Shown here: positions 18,379 to 26,837 of the stretch, one piece after another
Layout: the number at the start of each line of letters is the position of its first letter
Numbering within the stretch: position 1 is the stretch's first letter
Source of the DNA: Desulfurispora thermophila DSM 16022
Lineage (GTDB): Bacteria; Bacillota; Desulfotomaculia; Desulfotomaculales; Desulfurisporaceae
DNA: 64,000 nt
NCBI RefSeq assembly: GCF_000376385.1
Contig: NZ_AQWN01000005.1
Coordinates: 62,001-126,000, forward strand
Direction of reading: 5' to 3'
Notes under the pieces: generated by a model
Seen by the model: the letters and a program-made list of their open reading frames with translations, nothing else
Database searches by the model: none
Told to the model about the DNA's origin: nothing
Position numbers and translations under genes: made by a program

Positions 18379-18416
18379 CACCGGGGGAGGGCTATCTCCT
18401 CCGGTGCATTTTTTTT
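18379..18416 (+). terminator. Rho-independent terminator in the ymxH-nrdR gap
   Basis: An 11-bp stem (CACCGGGGGAG with CTCCTCCGGTG, one G-T pair) around GGCTAT is followed by eight T residues. The 379-bp gap from 18226 to 18604 holds this terminator and a possible promoter; no gene in it is convincing. Confidence 0.8.
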
Positions 18417-18431
18417 AGCCCCGGACATATT

Positions 18432-18460
18432 TAGGTACTGTTGTCCAGATATAGTATAAT
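18432..18460 (+). promoter_or_regulatory. Candidate promoter region of nrdR-nrdD
   Basis: A perfect TATAAT at 18455-18460 lies after the terminator and before nrdR; the -35 region is weak. The overlapping GATATAGTATAAT is AT-rich in the manner of NrdR boxes (ACACWATAT type), but only half of such a site can be argued. Confidence 0.3.
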
Positions 18461-18604
18461 ACTTTCTAAGGCTGCACTACATAATGTTGCAAACATGTGC
18501 TCCGATAGGGCGGCCGGGTGACTGCCGGTTGCCGGAGGGTTACGGGGAAGAAAACCGGGCGCTTTAAAGGGGCGATGTTCCACGCACCGGGTGGTGATTT
18601 ATGG

Positions 18605-19057
18605 ATGAAATGCCCTTTTTGCCAACAGGCCGACAGCCGGGTGCTGGATTCCCGGCCGGTGGAGGAAGGCGCGGCGGTGCGCCGGCGGCGGGAGTGCGCT
18701 ACCTGCGGCAAACGTTTCACCACCTATGAGCGGTTGGAAGAGCAACCGCTGATGGTGGTGAAAAAGGACGGGCGGCGCGAGCCCTTCAGCCACCAGAAGC
18801 TGCTGCACGGTCTGGCCCTGGCCTGCCGCAAACGGCCGGTGTCCACCGAAGAGTTGTCCGATTTGGTGGCGGCCATCGAGCGCCAGTTGCGCCAGACCGC
18901 GCTGGCCGAGGTGGAAAGCCGCCGCATTGGCGAGCTGGCCATGCAGCTGCTGCGCCATCTGGACGAGGTGGCCTACGTGCGTTTCGCCTCGGTTTACCGC
19001 GAGTTCAATGACGTGCACAGCTTTGTCAGGGAAATAGAAAAACTGGGCCGGTATTAG
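18605..19057 (+). CDS. nrdR: Transcriptional repressor NrdR
   Basis: Nucleotide-sensing repressor of ribonucleotide reductase genes. The 150-aa product has an N-terminal zinc ribbon (MKCPFCQQADSRVLDSR ... RECATCGKRFTTYER) and an ATP-cone (MVVKKDGRREPFSHQKLLHGL through DEVAYVRFASVYREF), the standard NrdR architecture and length. ATG 18605 gives the canonical MKCPFC start. It lies 30 bp upstream of nrdD, its likely target. Confidence 0.96.
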   Translation: MKCPFCQQADSRVLDSRPVEEGAAVRRRRECATCGKRFTTYERLEEQPLMVVKKDGRREPFSHQKLLHGLALACRKRPVSTEELSDLVAAIERQLRQTALAEVESRRIGELAMQLLRHLDEVAYVRFASVYREFNDVHSFVREIEKLGRY

Positions 19058-19087
19058 GCCGTTATCTGCAGAAAAGGTGGGAAAGGT

Positions 19088-21103
19088 ATGTTCAAGATTA
19101 TTCGCAAGCGCGATGGGCGGGAAGTGCCCTTTGACGAAACCAAAATCACCGATGCCATCTTCAAAGCGGCGCGGGCCGTGGGCGGGGAAGACCGCCAGAC
19201 GGCCATGGAATTGACCATAGAAGTGCTCAAAATGCTCAAGAAAAAGTACAACGGCAATGTCTTCGGCGTGGAGGACGTGCAGGACGTGGTGGAAAAGGTG
19301 CTCATTGAAGCCGGGCACGCCCGCACCGCCAAAGCCTACATACTTTACCGGGACAAGCGCACCCGCATCCGCGATGCCAAGAGCGACCTGATGGATGCGG
19401 TGGAGGAAATCCTGGAGGAAACCAGCCGGGAAAACGCCAACATCAGCAATTCCCCCTCGGCCAAGATGCTGCAGATCGCCAGCGCGGCCAGCAAGAAATA
19501 TTACTTGAGCCGCCTGTTGCCCGAGGAAATGGCCGCCGCCCACCGCCGGGGCGACATCCATATTCACGACCTGGACTACTACGGCAAAACGCTCAACTGC
19601 CTGCAGATCCCGCTGGGCCGCCTGCTCACCGAGGGTTTCAACACCGGGCACGGCTACATCCGGCCGCCCCGCCGCCCCACCTCGGCCACGGCTCTGGCCG
19701 CCATAATATTACAGAGCTCCCAGAACGACATGTACGGTGGCCAGTCCTTTGCCGCCTTTGACCGGGATATGGCTCCCTTTGTGGAGCAGGCCGATGACTT
19801 TGAAACCTACCAGGCCATGGAAGCACTGGTATATAATCTCAATTCGATGCATAGTAGAGCGGGGGCTCAAGTGCCATTTTCTTCCATTAATCTGGGCACC
19901 GATACCAGCGAGGCGGGGCGGCGGGTGACCCGCAACCTGTTGCTGGCCTATGAGGCCGGCCTGGGGCGGGGCGAAAACCCCATTTTCCCCAACATTATCT
20001 TCCGGGTGAAGCAAGGGGTGAACTTCAACCCCGGCGACCCCAATTACGACCTGTTCCAGCTGGCCGTGCGGGTGGCGGCCAGGCGCCTCAACCCCACCTT
20101 CAGCTTTATGGATGCCAGCTTCAACCAGCCTTACGGTGACCTGGTCAGCTACATGGGTTGCCGCAGCCGGGTGATGGCCAACCGGCGGGGTCCCGAGGTC
20201 ACCGACGGGCGGGGCAACCTTTCCTTCACCACCATCAACCTGCCCCGCCTGGCCATCAGAGCCGAGCGCAGTTTAAAACGTTTTTACGCTTACCTGGATG
20301 AGGTGCTGCGCCTGACCATTGAGCAACTCTACCACCGCTTTACCGTGCAGGCCCGCCTCAAGGTCAAGGACATGCCCTTTGTCATGGGCCAGGGCCTTTA
20401 TCTGGGTTCCCAGGGCTTAAAGTCCTGCGACCCCATTGAGCCGGCCATAGTTAACGGTACCCTGGCCGTGGGTTTCATCGGCCTGGCCGAGACGCTCACC
20501 GCCCTGACCGGCTATCACCACGCCCAGAGTGAGGAGGCAAAAGAGCTGGGTCACCAAATTGTCTCCCACATGCGCCGGGCTGTGGATGAGGCCTGTGAGG
20601 AATTTGACCTCAACTACACACTGCTGGCCACGCCGGCCGAGGGTCTCTCCGGTCGTTTTGTTCGCATGGATCGTAAAGAGTATGGGATTATTCCCGGCGT
20701 GACCAATAAAGACTATTACACCAACTCCTTCCATGTGCCGGTGGGATATCCCATCAGCAGTTTTGAGAAAATAAGCATTGAAGGGTCTTTTCATAAATAC
20801 TGCAACGCCGGGCACATCAGCTATGTGGAAATGGCCGCGCCGCCCGTGCACAACCTGGCGGCCATGGAGAAGATCATCCGCCACATGGCGGCCTGCGATA
20901 TGGGTTACGCCGCCGTCAACTACCCGGTGGACTTTTGCACGGGTTGCGGTACCAGCGGCGTGATCAACGAGGACCGCTGTCCCGCCTGCGGCTGCCCGGA
21001 AATCCGCCGCGTGCGCCGCATCACCGGGTACCTCTCCACGGTGGATCGCTTCAACGACAGCAAAGTGGCCGAGCTTTACGACCGCACAGTGCACGAGTTT
21101 TAG
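19088..21103 (+). CDS. nrdD: Anaerobic (class III) ribonucleoside-triphosphate reductase NrdD
   Basis: Oxygen-sensitive glycyl-radical enzyme making dNTPs from NTPs. The 671-aa product starts with an ATP-cone (IIRKRDGREVPFDETKITDAI), then the NrdD barrel (DIHIHDLDYYGKTLNCLQIPL, YVEMAAPPVHNL), a C-terminal zinc site (CTGCGTSG ... CPACGCPEI) and the glycyl-radical motif RRITGYLST near residue 648. ATG 19088 has a GGAAAGGT site. Its activase nrdG lies 3 kb downstream, separated by an unrelated oxidoreductase pair. Confidence 0.96.
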   Translation: MFKIIRKRDGREVPFDETKITDAIFKAARAVGGEDRQTAMELTIEVLKMLKKKYNGNVFGVEDVQDVVEKVLIEAGHARTAKAYILYRDKRTRIRDAKSDLMDAVEEILEETSRENANISNSPSAKMLQIASAASKKYYLSRLLPEEMAAAHRRGDIHIHDLDYYGKTLNCLQIPLGRLLTEGFNTGHGYIRPPRRPTSATALAAIILQSSQNDMYGGQSFAAFDRDMAPFVEQADDFETYQAMEALVYNLNSMHSRAGAQVPFSSINLGTDTSEAGRRVTRNLLLAYEAGLGRGENPIFPNIIFRVKQGVNFNPGDPNYDLFQLAVRVAARRLNPTFSFMDASFNQPYGDLVSYMGCRSRVMANRRGPEVTDGRGNLSFTTINLPRLAIRAERSLKRFYAYLDEVLRLTIEQLYHRFTVQARLKVKDMPFVMGQGLYLGSQGLKSCDPIEPAIVNGTLAVGFIGLAETLTALTGYHHAQSEEAKELGHQIVSHMRRAVDEACEEFDLNYTLLATPAEGLSGRFVRMDRKEYGIIPGVTNKDYYTNSFHVPVGYPISSFEKISIEGSFHKYCNAGHISYVEMAAPPVHNLAAMEKIIRHMAACDMGYAAVNYPVDFCTGCGTSGVINEDRCPACGCPEIRRVRRITGYLSTVDRFNDSKVAELYDRTVHEF

Positions 21104-21123
21104 CACAATTTTATTTTTTGGTG

Positions 21124-21333
21124 GCGGGTGTGCATCCATCGCTCGCCCGAACTCCGTACCGGGCAGCACCAGCGGCTCGGTCGCGGGCGGACCGGGCCGC
21201 CCCAGATTCGACATCCTGTCTCAACTGGGGTTGGCGCGGACGTCCTGTCCGCGCCTCCCGGTCCGCTACCGCGCCCTCGCCGGGTGCTGCAACCGGTACT
21301 CCGGACGGGCTCGCTCAGGAAGGACACACCCGC
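21124..21333 (-). repeat. Repeat family A, full-length 210-bp copy (inverted orientation)
   Basis: This copy fills the nrdD-ferredoxin gap. On the minus strand it reads from GGGTGTGTCCTTCCTGAGCG to a GCACACCC end, with the central hairpin GGCGCGGAC-AGGAC-GTCCGCGCC shared by all three full copies. Arms of about 35 bp near the two ends are imperfectly complementary. It is about 85-90% alike by eye to the copies at 34061 and 38726. Open frames across it are artefacts of its GC-rich sequence. Confidence 0.85.
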
Positions 21334-21357
21334 CTGCAGTGAGTGAGGGATTGGCTT

Positions 21358-21765
21358 ATGCCCAAAGTACTTACCGCGCCGGGGATGAAAAAATGCATCG
21401 GCTGCTACTCCTGCATGCTGGCCTGCGCCCGCACCACCCAGGGCAGCCTGTCGCCCCAGAAAGCCGCCCTGGCCATTCGCACGGTGGGCGGGCTGCAGAG
21501 CCGCCTGGTGGCCGATATCTGCCGCGCCTGTCCCGATGCCCCCTGCGCGCAGGCCTGCCGCTGCGGGGCGTTGGTGCCACGTTCCGGGGGCGGGGTTAAA
21601 TTCAACCCCGCCTTGTGCCTGGGCTGCCGGGACTGTGTGGAGGCCTGCATTGTGCAGGTGATCAAGTTCGATGAAGTGAAAAACCGACCCATCGTCTGCA
21701 TCCAGTGCGGCACCTGCACTCGCTACTGCCCGCATGGTGTGCTGCTAATGGAGGAAAGAGCATGA
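21358..21765 (+). CDS. 4Fe-4S ferredoxin-type electron-transfer protein
   Basis: A 135-aa cytoplasmic iron-sulfur protein of the HycB/DmsB-like polyferredoxin type. Cys motifs: KKCIGCYSCMLAC near the start, CRACPDAPCAQAC in the middle, CLGCRDCVEAC and CIQCGTCTRYCP at the end, enough for about four [4Fe-4S] clusters. It overlaps the next gene by four bases (ATGA), so it most likely carries electrons to or from that AOR-type enzyme. ATG 21358 is preferred over an in-frame GTG at 21343. Confidence 0.9.
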   Translation: MPKVLTAPGMKKCIGCYSCMLACARTTQGSLSPQKAALAIRTVGGLQSRLVADICRACPDAPCAQACRCGALVPRSGGGVKFNPALCLGCRDCVEACIVQVIKFDEVKNRPIVCIQCGTCTRYCPHGVLLMEERA

Positions 21766-23498
21766 ACGGTCCCAAGCTGCGCGTTTTGCAGATCGACCTC
21801 ACCGAACGCCGGGTGGGCGTGCTGCCGGCCGACGGTCTGGAGCATTACCTGGGCGGCATCGGGTTGGCCGCCAAACTGTTCGCCGGGCTGGTGGACGTGC
21901 AGGCCGCACCGCTGGATGCCCACCAGCCCGTGGTGCTGGCCGGGGGAGCGCTGGCCGCCTTCTTCCCCATGTGCACCAAGGGTGTGGCTGTCTTTCGCTC
22001 GCCCCTCACCGGCGGCTGGGGGGAGAGCTATGCCGGTATGCGCCTGGCCCTGGCCCTGCGCCTGGCCGGCTGGGATGCCATAGTGATTACCGGCCGGGCG
22101 GACCGGCCGGTGTACCTGTCCATCGGGCCGCACGGCGTGCGCTTTAAAAGTGCCGCCGCCCTCTGGGGGCTGGACTGCGAGGAAGCCGGCCGCCTGCTGC
22201 GCCAGCTGGAGCCGGGGCGGGGTTTCCGTTCCTGTTTGCGCATCGGGCCGGCCGGTGAAAAGGGCGTGGCTTTTGCCAGCGTAAATGTGGATACCTACCG
22301 CCATTTCGGCCGCCTGGGCCTGGGGGCCGTGCTGGGGGCCAAGAATTTAAAAGCCATCGTCATCTATGGCGACCGGGACTATCCCGTACCTCAGCCCAAA
22401 CAGTACCGGGAAATTTATGACCAGATCTACCGGCAGGCTGTGCGCACCGATGTGATGGAAAAGTACCACGCCCTGGGCACTTCGGTCAATGTGAGCGTGC
22501 TCAGCGAACTGGGGGCTCTGCCCACCCGCAACCTGCAGCAGAGCACCTTTGAGGCGGCGGAGAGAATCAGCGGGCGGGCTTTTGCCGAGGGCAGTCTGGT
22601 GCGCAAGGTGGCCTGCGCCGGTTGCCCGGTGGGCTGCATCCACATCGGCCTGCGGCGGCGCCAGTTCGCGCCCGGTTACGAGTACGAGTCGGTGGCCCTG
22701 TCCTACGATCACGAATTGATATACGCCCTGGGTTCGTTGCTGGGCATGAGCAGCCCGGAAAAGGTTTATGACCTGATCGAAGCTGTGGAGCTTTACGGCC
22801 TGGATGCCATCTCCGCGGGTGTGCTGCTGGCCTGGTTGACCGAGGCCCAGCAAAACGGGTTGTTGCGGGAGGAAGACCTGGGCTGCTGGCTGGAATTCGA
22901 CCGGGTGGAGGGGTATTTAAAAGTGCTAGAAAACCTGGTGGAGCAGCCCAGTGAGCTATACGCCCTGTTGGCACAGGGGCTGGCCCGGGCGGTGGAGCGG
23001 CTGGGCGGGAAGGAGTACGCCCTGTGTTTGGGTGGGCACGAAATGGCCGGCTATCACACCGGCCCGGCCAACCTGCTGGGGCTGGCCGTGGGGGCGCGCC
23101 ATTCCCACCTGGACAACGCCGGTTACGCCATCGACCAGAAAGCGAGCAAGAACGGCTGGGACAGCGCCCGCATGGTACATGAGATCATGGCCGAAGAAAA
23201 GTGGCGCAATGTGCTGAATTGCCTGTGCATCTGCCTTTTTGCCCGCGAGGTTTACACGCCGGCTGTGGTGCAAAAGGCCCTGGCGGCAGTGGGTATAGAG
23301 AGAACCGGGGAGGAGCTCATGGCTCTGGGTGAGGAAATATTCCAGCTCAAAAACCGCCTGCGCAGCCAGCTGGGATACAGCAGCGAGCGGCTCTACTTCG
23401 CGCCGCGTTATTTTGCCACCCCGGCCCTGGGGCGGCAGATTGACCCGGCCCAGCTGCAGGAAATGCTGGAACTTTATCGTCAGCAGGCAGGAGTGTAG
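21762..23498 (+). CDS. Aldehyde ferredoxin oxidoreductase (AOR) family tungsten/molybdenum enzyme
   Basis: Family members oxidise aldehydes or reduce carboxylates with a bis-pterin W/Mo cofactor and one [4Fe-4S] cluster. The 578-aa product has the N-terminal YLGGIGLAAKLF, GGWGESYAG, RLGLGAVLGAKNLKAIVIYG, the cluster-binding CAGCPVGC, and a distal Cys in CLCICLFAREVY. ATG 21762 has a GGAGGAAAG site. The C-terminal domain is slightly shorter than archaeal AOR (about 600 aa). Substrate cannot be read from sequence; with the polyferredoxin it forms a two-gene module. Confidence 0.9.
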   Translation: MNGPKLRVLQIDLTERRVGVLPADGLEHYLGGIGLAAKLFAGLVDVQAAPLDAHQPVVLAGGALAAFFPMCTKGVAVFRSPLTGGWGESYAGMRLALALRLAGWDAIVITGRADRPVYLSIGPHGVRFKSAAALWGLDCEEAGRLLRQLEPGRGFRSCLRIGPAGEKGVAFASVNVDTYRHFGRLGLGAVLGAKNLKAIVIYGDRDYPVPQPKQYREIYDQIYRQAVRTDVMEKYHALGTSVNVSVLSELGALPTRNLQQSTFEAAERISGRAFAEGSLVRKVACAGCPVGCIHIGLRRRQFAPGYEYESVALSYDHELIYALGSLLGMSSPEKVYDLIEAVELYGLDAISAGVLLAWLTEAQQNGLLREEDLGCWLEFDRVEGYLKVLENLVEQPSELYALLAQGLARAVERLGGKEYALCLGGHEMAGYHTGPANLLGLAVGARHSHLDNAGYAIDQKASKNGWDSARMVHEIMAEEKWRNVLNCLCICLFAREVYTPAVVQKALAAVGIERTGEELMALGEEIFQLKNRLRSQLGYSSERLYFAPRYFATPALGRQIDPAQLQEMLELYRQQAGV

Positions 23499-23546
23499 CA
23501 GGATTTTGTCGGGCAATAGCGAAACCAGCAAGAGGAGGTGAAAAAA

Positions 23547-23918
23547 ATGGACTTGCTGGAAAAAGCCTACGAACTGGGCCGGCATATTGCCACCACCGAA
23601 GAGTACATAAAAATGCGCGATGCCGAGGAACAGGTGCGCCGTGACCGGGAAGCCCGGCGTATTGTCAAGGATTTTCAAGATCTGCAGAGCTCTTATACCC
23701 GCATGCAAATGCAGGGGCACAGCCTGACGCCCGAAAATCTGCAGACGCTGCGCGATGCCGAGGCCAAAGCCATGGCCAACCCGGTGGTGAAAAACTACTA
23801 CGAATGTACGCTGCGCTTTCACGAGTTGTGGGAGAGCATTAATGACAAAATTCGTCAGGGTGTGACGGGTGAAGTGCCGCAAAGTGAGCCCCGGGCACCT
23901 TCCTGCAGCGGTGGTTGA
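23547..23918 (+). CDS. ylbF: YlbF/YmcA family protein
   Basis: A 123-aa helical protein (LLEKAYELGRHIATTEEYIKMRDAEEQVRRD, then AEAKAMANPVVKNYYECTLRF) of the com_ylbF/YmcA family. In Bacillus, YlbF, YmcA and YaaT form an Fe-S-carrying complex affecting RNase Y and Spo0A phosphorylation; whether this homologue does the same is unknown. ATG 23547 has a GAGGAGGTG site. The C-terminus ends in SCSGG. Confidence 0.85.
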   Translation: MDLLEKAYELGRHIATTEEYIKMRDAEEQVRRDREARRIVKDFQDLQSSYTRMQMQGHSLTPENLQTLRDAEAKAMANPVVKNYYECTLRFHELWESINDKIRQGVTGEVPQSEPRAPSCSGG

Positions 23919-24000
23919 AGCGTGTAAATCTTTCCCGGCCGGCGGCCGGGCAAATCTGGACAAACTACTTTTGATGACCTTTTACTATGTAACGCTTTGC

Positions 24001-24030
24001 ACAGGCCGCAAGTGGCCTGTTTTTATTTTT
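24001..24030 (+). terminator. Rho-independent terminator before nrdG
   Basis: ACAGGCC and GGCCTGT form a perfect 7-bp stem with a six-base loop, followed by TTTTATTTTT. It ends the AOR-ylbF transcript and implies a separate start for nrdG. Confidence 0.75.
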
Positions 24031-24130
24031 AGAGATTTATGTCAGGGAAAAATTGTTGATTGGCAGGAAAAAGGTCACCTGTTGTCAAATTTAAATTATG
24101 TCAGCAAAACTTGTGAGGGCAGGTGGGTCG

Positions 24131-24655
24131 ATGCACCGGCAAAAAGAATTATTTTTACGCCTGGCCGGCATTGTGGACGAGAGCGTGGTGGACGGACCCG
24201 GCCTGCGCCTGGTGGTGTTTGCCCAGGGCTGCCCGCACCGCTGTCCCGGCTGCCACAACCCGCACACCTGGGATGAGCAGGGCGGGGAACTGGTAGCGCT
24301 GGCCGCCGTGCTGGAGCGGGTGGCGCGGAACCCATTGCTGCAGGGCATCACCCTGTCCGGCGGCGAGCCCTTTTGGCAGGCGGCGGAGCTGGCCGCGCTG
24401 GCGGCCGCGGTGCGCCGGGCGGGGCTGGATGTGATGACCTACAGCGGCTACACCTGGGAAGAACTGCGGGAAATGGCCGGGCAGCGGCCGGCCGTGGCTG
24501 AACTATTGCAGCAGACCGACTATCTGGTGGATGGTCCCTTTATGCTGGCCCGGCGGGCACTGGATTTACCCTTTCGCGGCTCGTCCAACCAGCGGATTAT
24601 TGACGTGCCGGCCTCCCTGCGGGCCGGTCGGGTGGTGCAGGTGCCCTGGGCCTGA
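24131..24655 (+). CDS. nrdG: Anaerobic ribonucleotide reductase-activating protein NrdG
   Basis: Radical SAM activase that installs the glycyl radical in NrdD. The 174-aa product has ESVVDGPGLRLVVFAQGCPHRCPGC with the CxxxCxxC cluster motif, HNPHTWD, TLSGGEPF and DYLVDGPF. ATG 24131 is preferred (AGGTGGG site); the frame extends to ATG 24098. Its spacing from nrdD is unusual, since nrdD-nrdG are normally adjacent. Confidence 0.93.
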   Translation: MHRQKELFLRLAGIVDESVVDGPGLRLVVFAQGCPHRCPGCHNPHTWDEQGGELVALAAVLERVARNPLLQGITLSGGEPFWQAAELAALAAAVRRAGLDVMTYSGYTWEELREMAGQRPAVAELLQQTDYLVDGPFMLARRALDLPFRGSSNQRIIDVPASLRAGRVVQVPWA

Positions 24656-24754
24656 GTGGCGGATGCCTCACTAATAATAGCCAGGGCCGGATCTGGCGCA
24701 GGACATGCTTTAAATAAAAACATAATGAGAGTTGTCAATGAAGGAGGTATGGAC

Positions 24755-26314
24755 ATGCGGCTGAAAATTGGCGCCCGCCTGGCGCTGGGCTTTTTGCTGC
24801 TGCTGCTTTTTCTGGCGGCGGTGGCGGGAGAAAGCATGCTGTCATTAAGCGATCTGGGCCGCCAGGTGGGCCGTCTGGTGCAGGCCAACCGGCAAGAGAC
24901 CCTGGCCCTGCAGGCCCAGAACGACATGGAAATGGCCGTGTCGGCCCTGTATGGGTACCTTTACTTCAATAGTCCCACTTATTTAGCCCGCTACAGCCGG
25001 CAGATTGAGCTGGTCAAACAATCTTTGAACGGGCTGGCAGCCCTGGTGGGAGCGGAGGACAGGGCGCTGGTGGAAAAATATACAGCCATGGTTCAGGACT
25101 ATGATCGCACGGTGAAAACCGACCTGGTTCCCAAAGTGGATGCCGGAGAAAAGCCCGAACACATCCAGGTGGTGGCGGCCCAGATCCGGCCGGTGCAGGA
25201 AGCCATCCAGGAGGGCATGAAAACGCTGGCCGAGAGCGGGTGCGGCCTGATGAGCCGGGCGGTGGCCGATTTAGACCGGCGGGTGGACAGTGCCCACCGC
25301 GTTATTCTGCTTACCGGCGGGGCGGCGGTATTGCTGGCGGCGCTGATCAGCGTGCTGATTTACCGCAGTGTGAAAAAACCCGTGCAGGCCGTGCTGGCAG
25401 GGGCGCAGCGGTTTGCAGCCGGGGACTTCACCTCAACCATCAATCTGCCGGCCCATGATGAAATTGGCCAGCTGGCGGCCGAACTCAACCGCATGGCCGA
25501 AAACCTGCGCGAGCTGGTCTCCAGTGTGCTGGGCATTGCCAACACCGTGGCCGCCCAGAGCCAGCAGCTGGCCGCCGCCGGCCAGCAGGCCAGCGCCACA
25601 GTGGAAGAGGTGGTCAGCACGGCCACCCAGGTTTCCACCACCTCCGCCCAGGGGGCGGATAATGCCGCCCGGGCGGCCGAGGAAGTGGGCCAGGTGGAAA
25701 AAACCGGCCTGGAAGGTCTGGCGGCGGTGGAGGACACGGTGCGCAAAATTGCCTCCATCAAGGATGCGGCTGAGGACATTTCCCGGGCGGTGCAGGATCT
25801 GGGCCACCTGTCCGGCAAAATTGGCGAAATCACTGCGGTGATCACCGGTATTGCCGAACAGACCAATTTGCTGGCGCTGAACGCGGCCATTGAAGCGGCG
25901 CGGGCCGGGGAGCACGGGCGCGGTTTTGCCGTGGTGGCGGAAGAAGTGCGCCAGCTGGCCGAACAGTCGGGCAACGCGGCCAAGGAAATCGCCGGTTTGA
26001 TTGACCAGATCAAAGCCGGAGTGGAGACCGCCGCCGCGCGCATGGCACGCGGTACCCATGAAGTGGAGCAGGGCGTGGCCGTGGCCGACGGGGCCAACCA
26101 GGCGCTGGTGCGCATCGGTCAGGCCATGCGCCGCAACCTGCAACTGGTGGAAGATATTGCGGCGGGGGCGCGCGAGTCCAGCAACGGTATGCAGCGGCTG
26201 ACCGGCGCTGTGGAACAGATTTCCGCCACTGTGCAGCAGGTGGCCAGCGCGGCCCAGGACCTCTCCCGGGTGAGCGGTGAACTGCTGCAGGCTGTGGAAA
26301 GGTTCAAGGTTTAA
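24755..26314 (+). CDS. Methyl-accepting chemotaxis protein
   Basis: Membrane chemoreceptor of about 519 aa. Two membrane helices (about residues 8-30 and 185-208) flank a helical periplasmic-type sensor of about 155 residues with a 4-helix-bundle look. A HAMP linker follows ([22 protein letters not shown]), then the cytoplasmic signalling domain with the hairpin tip [19 protein letters not shown] and methylation-type Glu/Gln helices. ATG 24755 has an AAGGAGG site with seven-base spacing. The ligand is unknown; no che genes are nearby. Confidence 0.93.
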   Translation: MRLKIGARLALGFLLLLLFLAAVAGESMLSLSDLGRQVGRLVQANRQETLALQAQNDMEMAVSALYGYLYFNSPTYLARYSRQIELVKQSLNGLAALVGAEDRALVEKYTAMVQDYDRTVKTDLVPKVDAGEKPEHIQVVAAQIRPVQEAIQEGMKTLAESGCGLMSRAVADLDRRVDSAHRVILLTGGAAVLLAALISVLIYRSVKKPVQAVLAGAQRFAAGDFTSTINLPAHDEIGQLAAELNRMAENLRELVSSVLGIANTVAAQSQQLAAAGQQASATVEEVVSTATQVSTTSAQGADNAARAAEEVGQVEKTGLEGLAAVEDTVRKIASIKDAAEDISRAVQDLGHLSGKIGEITAVITGIAEQTNLLALNAAIEAARAGEHGRGFAVVAEEVRQLAEQSGNAAKEIAGLIDQIKAGVETAAARMARGTHEVEQGVAVADGANQALVRIGQAMRRNLQLVEDIAAGARESSNGMQRLTGAVEQISATVQQVASAAQDLSRVSGELLQAVERFKV

Positions 26315-26319
26315 AGCAC

Positions 26320-26346
26320 AAAAGCCCGGTGATGAGCCGGGCTTTT
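26320..26346. terminator. Terminator after the chemoreceptor gene
   Basis: AAAAGCCCGG and CCGGGCTTTT form a perfect stem around TGATGAG; the A- and T-rich flanks allow function on both strands, fitting its place between convergent genes. Confidence 0.75.
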
Positions 26347-26433
26347 GCCGTATAGCGCAGCGTTTTACCGGGCGGTGCGGCCAACATTATTAAATATTGA
26401 GCGGCGAGAATCAGTGCCGGGCGGCTGAGAGTT

Positions 26434-26679
26434 TTAATGACCGCAGGTACTGCAACTGCCGCCGCTGCAACTGCCGCAGCTGCTGCTGCTCGTGCTGCCG
26501 CGGAAAGAGGTGGTCAGGCCGTTCTGCCCTTTGCTGCAGGCGGCAAATACACTGAATAGCCGGCGCGGGGAGGGCTGACCGCACTGCGGGCAGGTGAGGC
26601 TGCTGCCGTCTTCCCCAACTGAACACAGGCGCTCAAACTTATGCCGGCACTTCTCACACTGAAACTCATAAATGGGCAT
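26434..26679 (-). CDS. FmdB-family zinc ribbon protein
   Basis: An 81-aa protein beginning MPIYEFQCEKCRHKFERL, with two CxxC pairs (CEKC and CPQC) forming the FmdB/CxxC_CxxC_SSSS zinc ribbon, and a Ser/Cys-rich tail (SSSSCGSCSGGSCSTCGH). Proteins of this type are annotated as putative regulators; no function is shown. A clear AGGAGG site precedes the start on the minus strand. It is transcribed away from the nuclease gene. Confidence 0.85.
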   Translation of the reverse strand: MPIYEFQCEKCRHKFERLCSVGEDGSSLTCPQCGQPSPRRLFSVFAACSKGQNGLTTSFRGSTSSSSCGSCSGGSCSTCGH

Positions 26680-26837
26680 GGGTGAAACCTCCTTATACTC
26701 AAATTAGCGCTTTTGGGGGCCAAAGTCAAGTCCGGCGCAGTTTTTTCCCACCGGCCGGCAGGGATTTGTCCCTGGCAAAGGGAATTTATACTCATGTGGA
26801 AATGTGAATACAGCCTTTTTGACAGGGAGAGAAGCTC

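Noticed and set aside
18250-18459. Possible 69-codon gene between ymxH and nrdR
   Set aside because: The frame runs through a strong terminator hairpin and T-tract and shows no family similarity.
21128-21346. Short open frames running through the family A repeats (also at 34069-34413 and 38713-38937)
   Set aside because: The same Pro/Arg/Gly-rich peptides recur because the DNA repeat recurs; frames are broken or differ between copies and have no ribosome sites.
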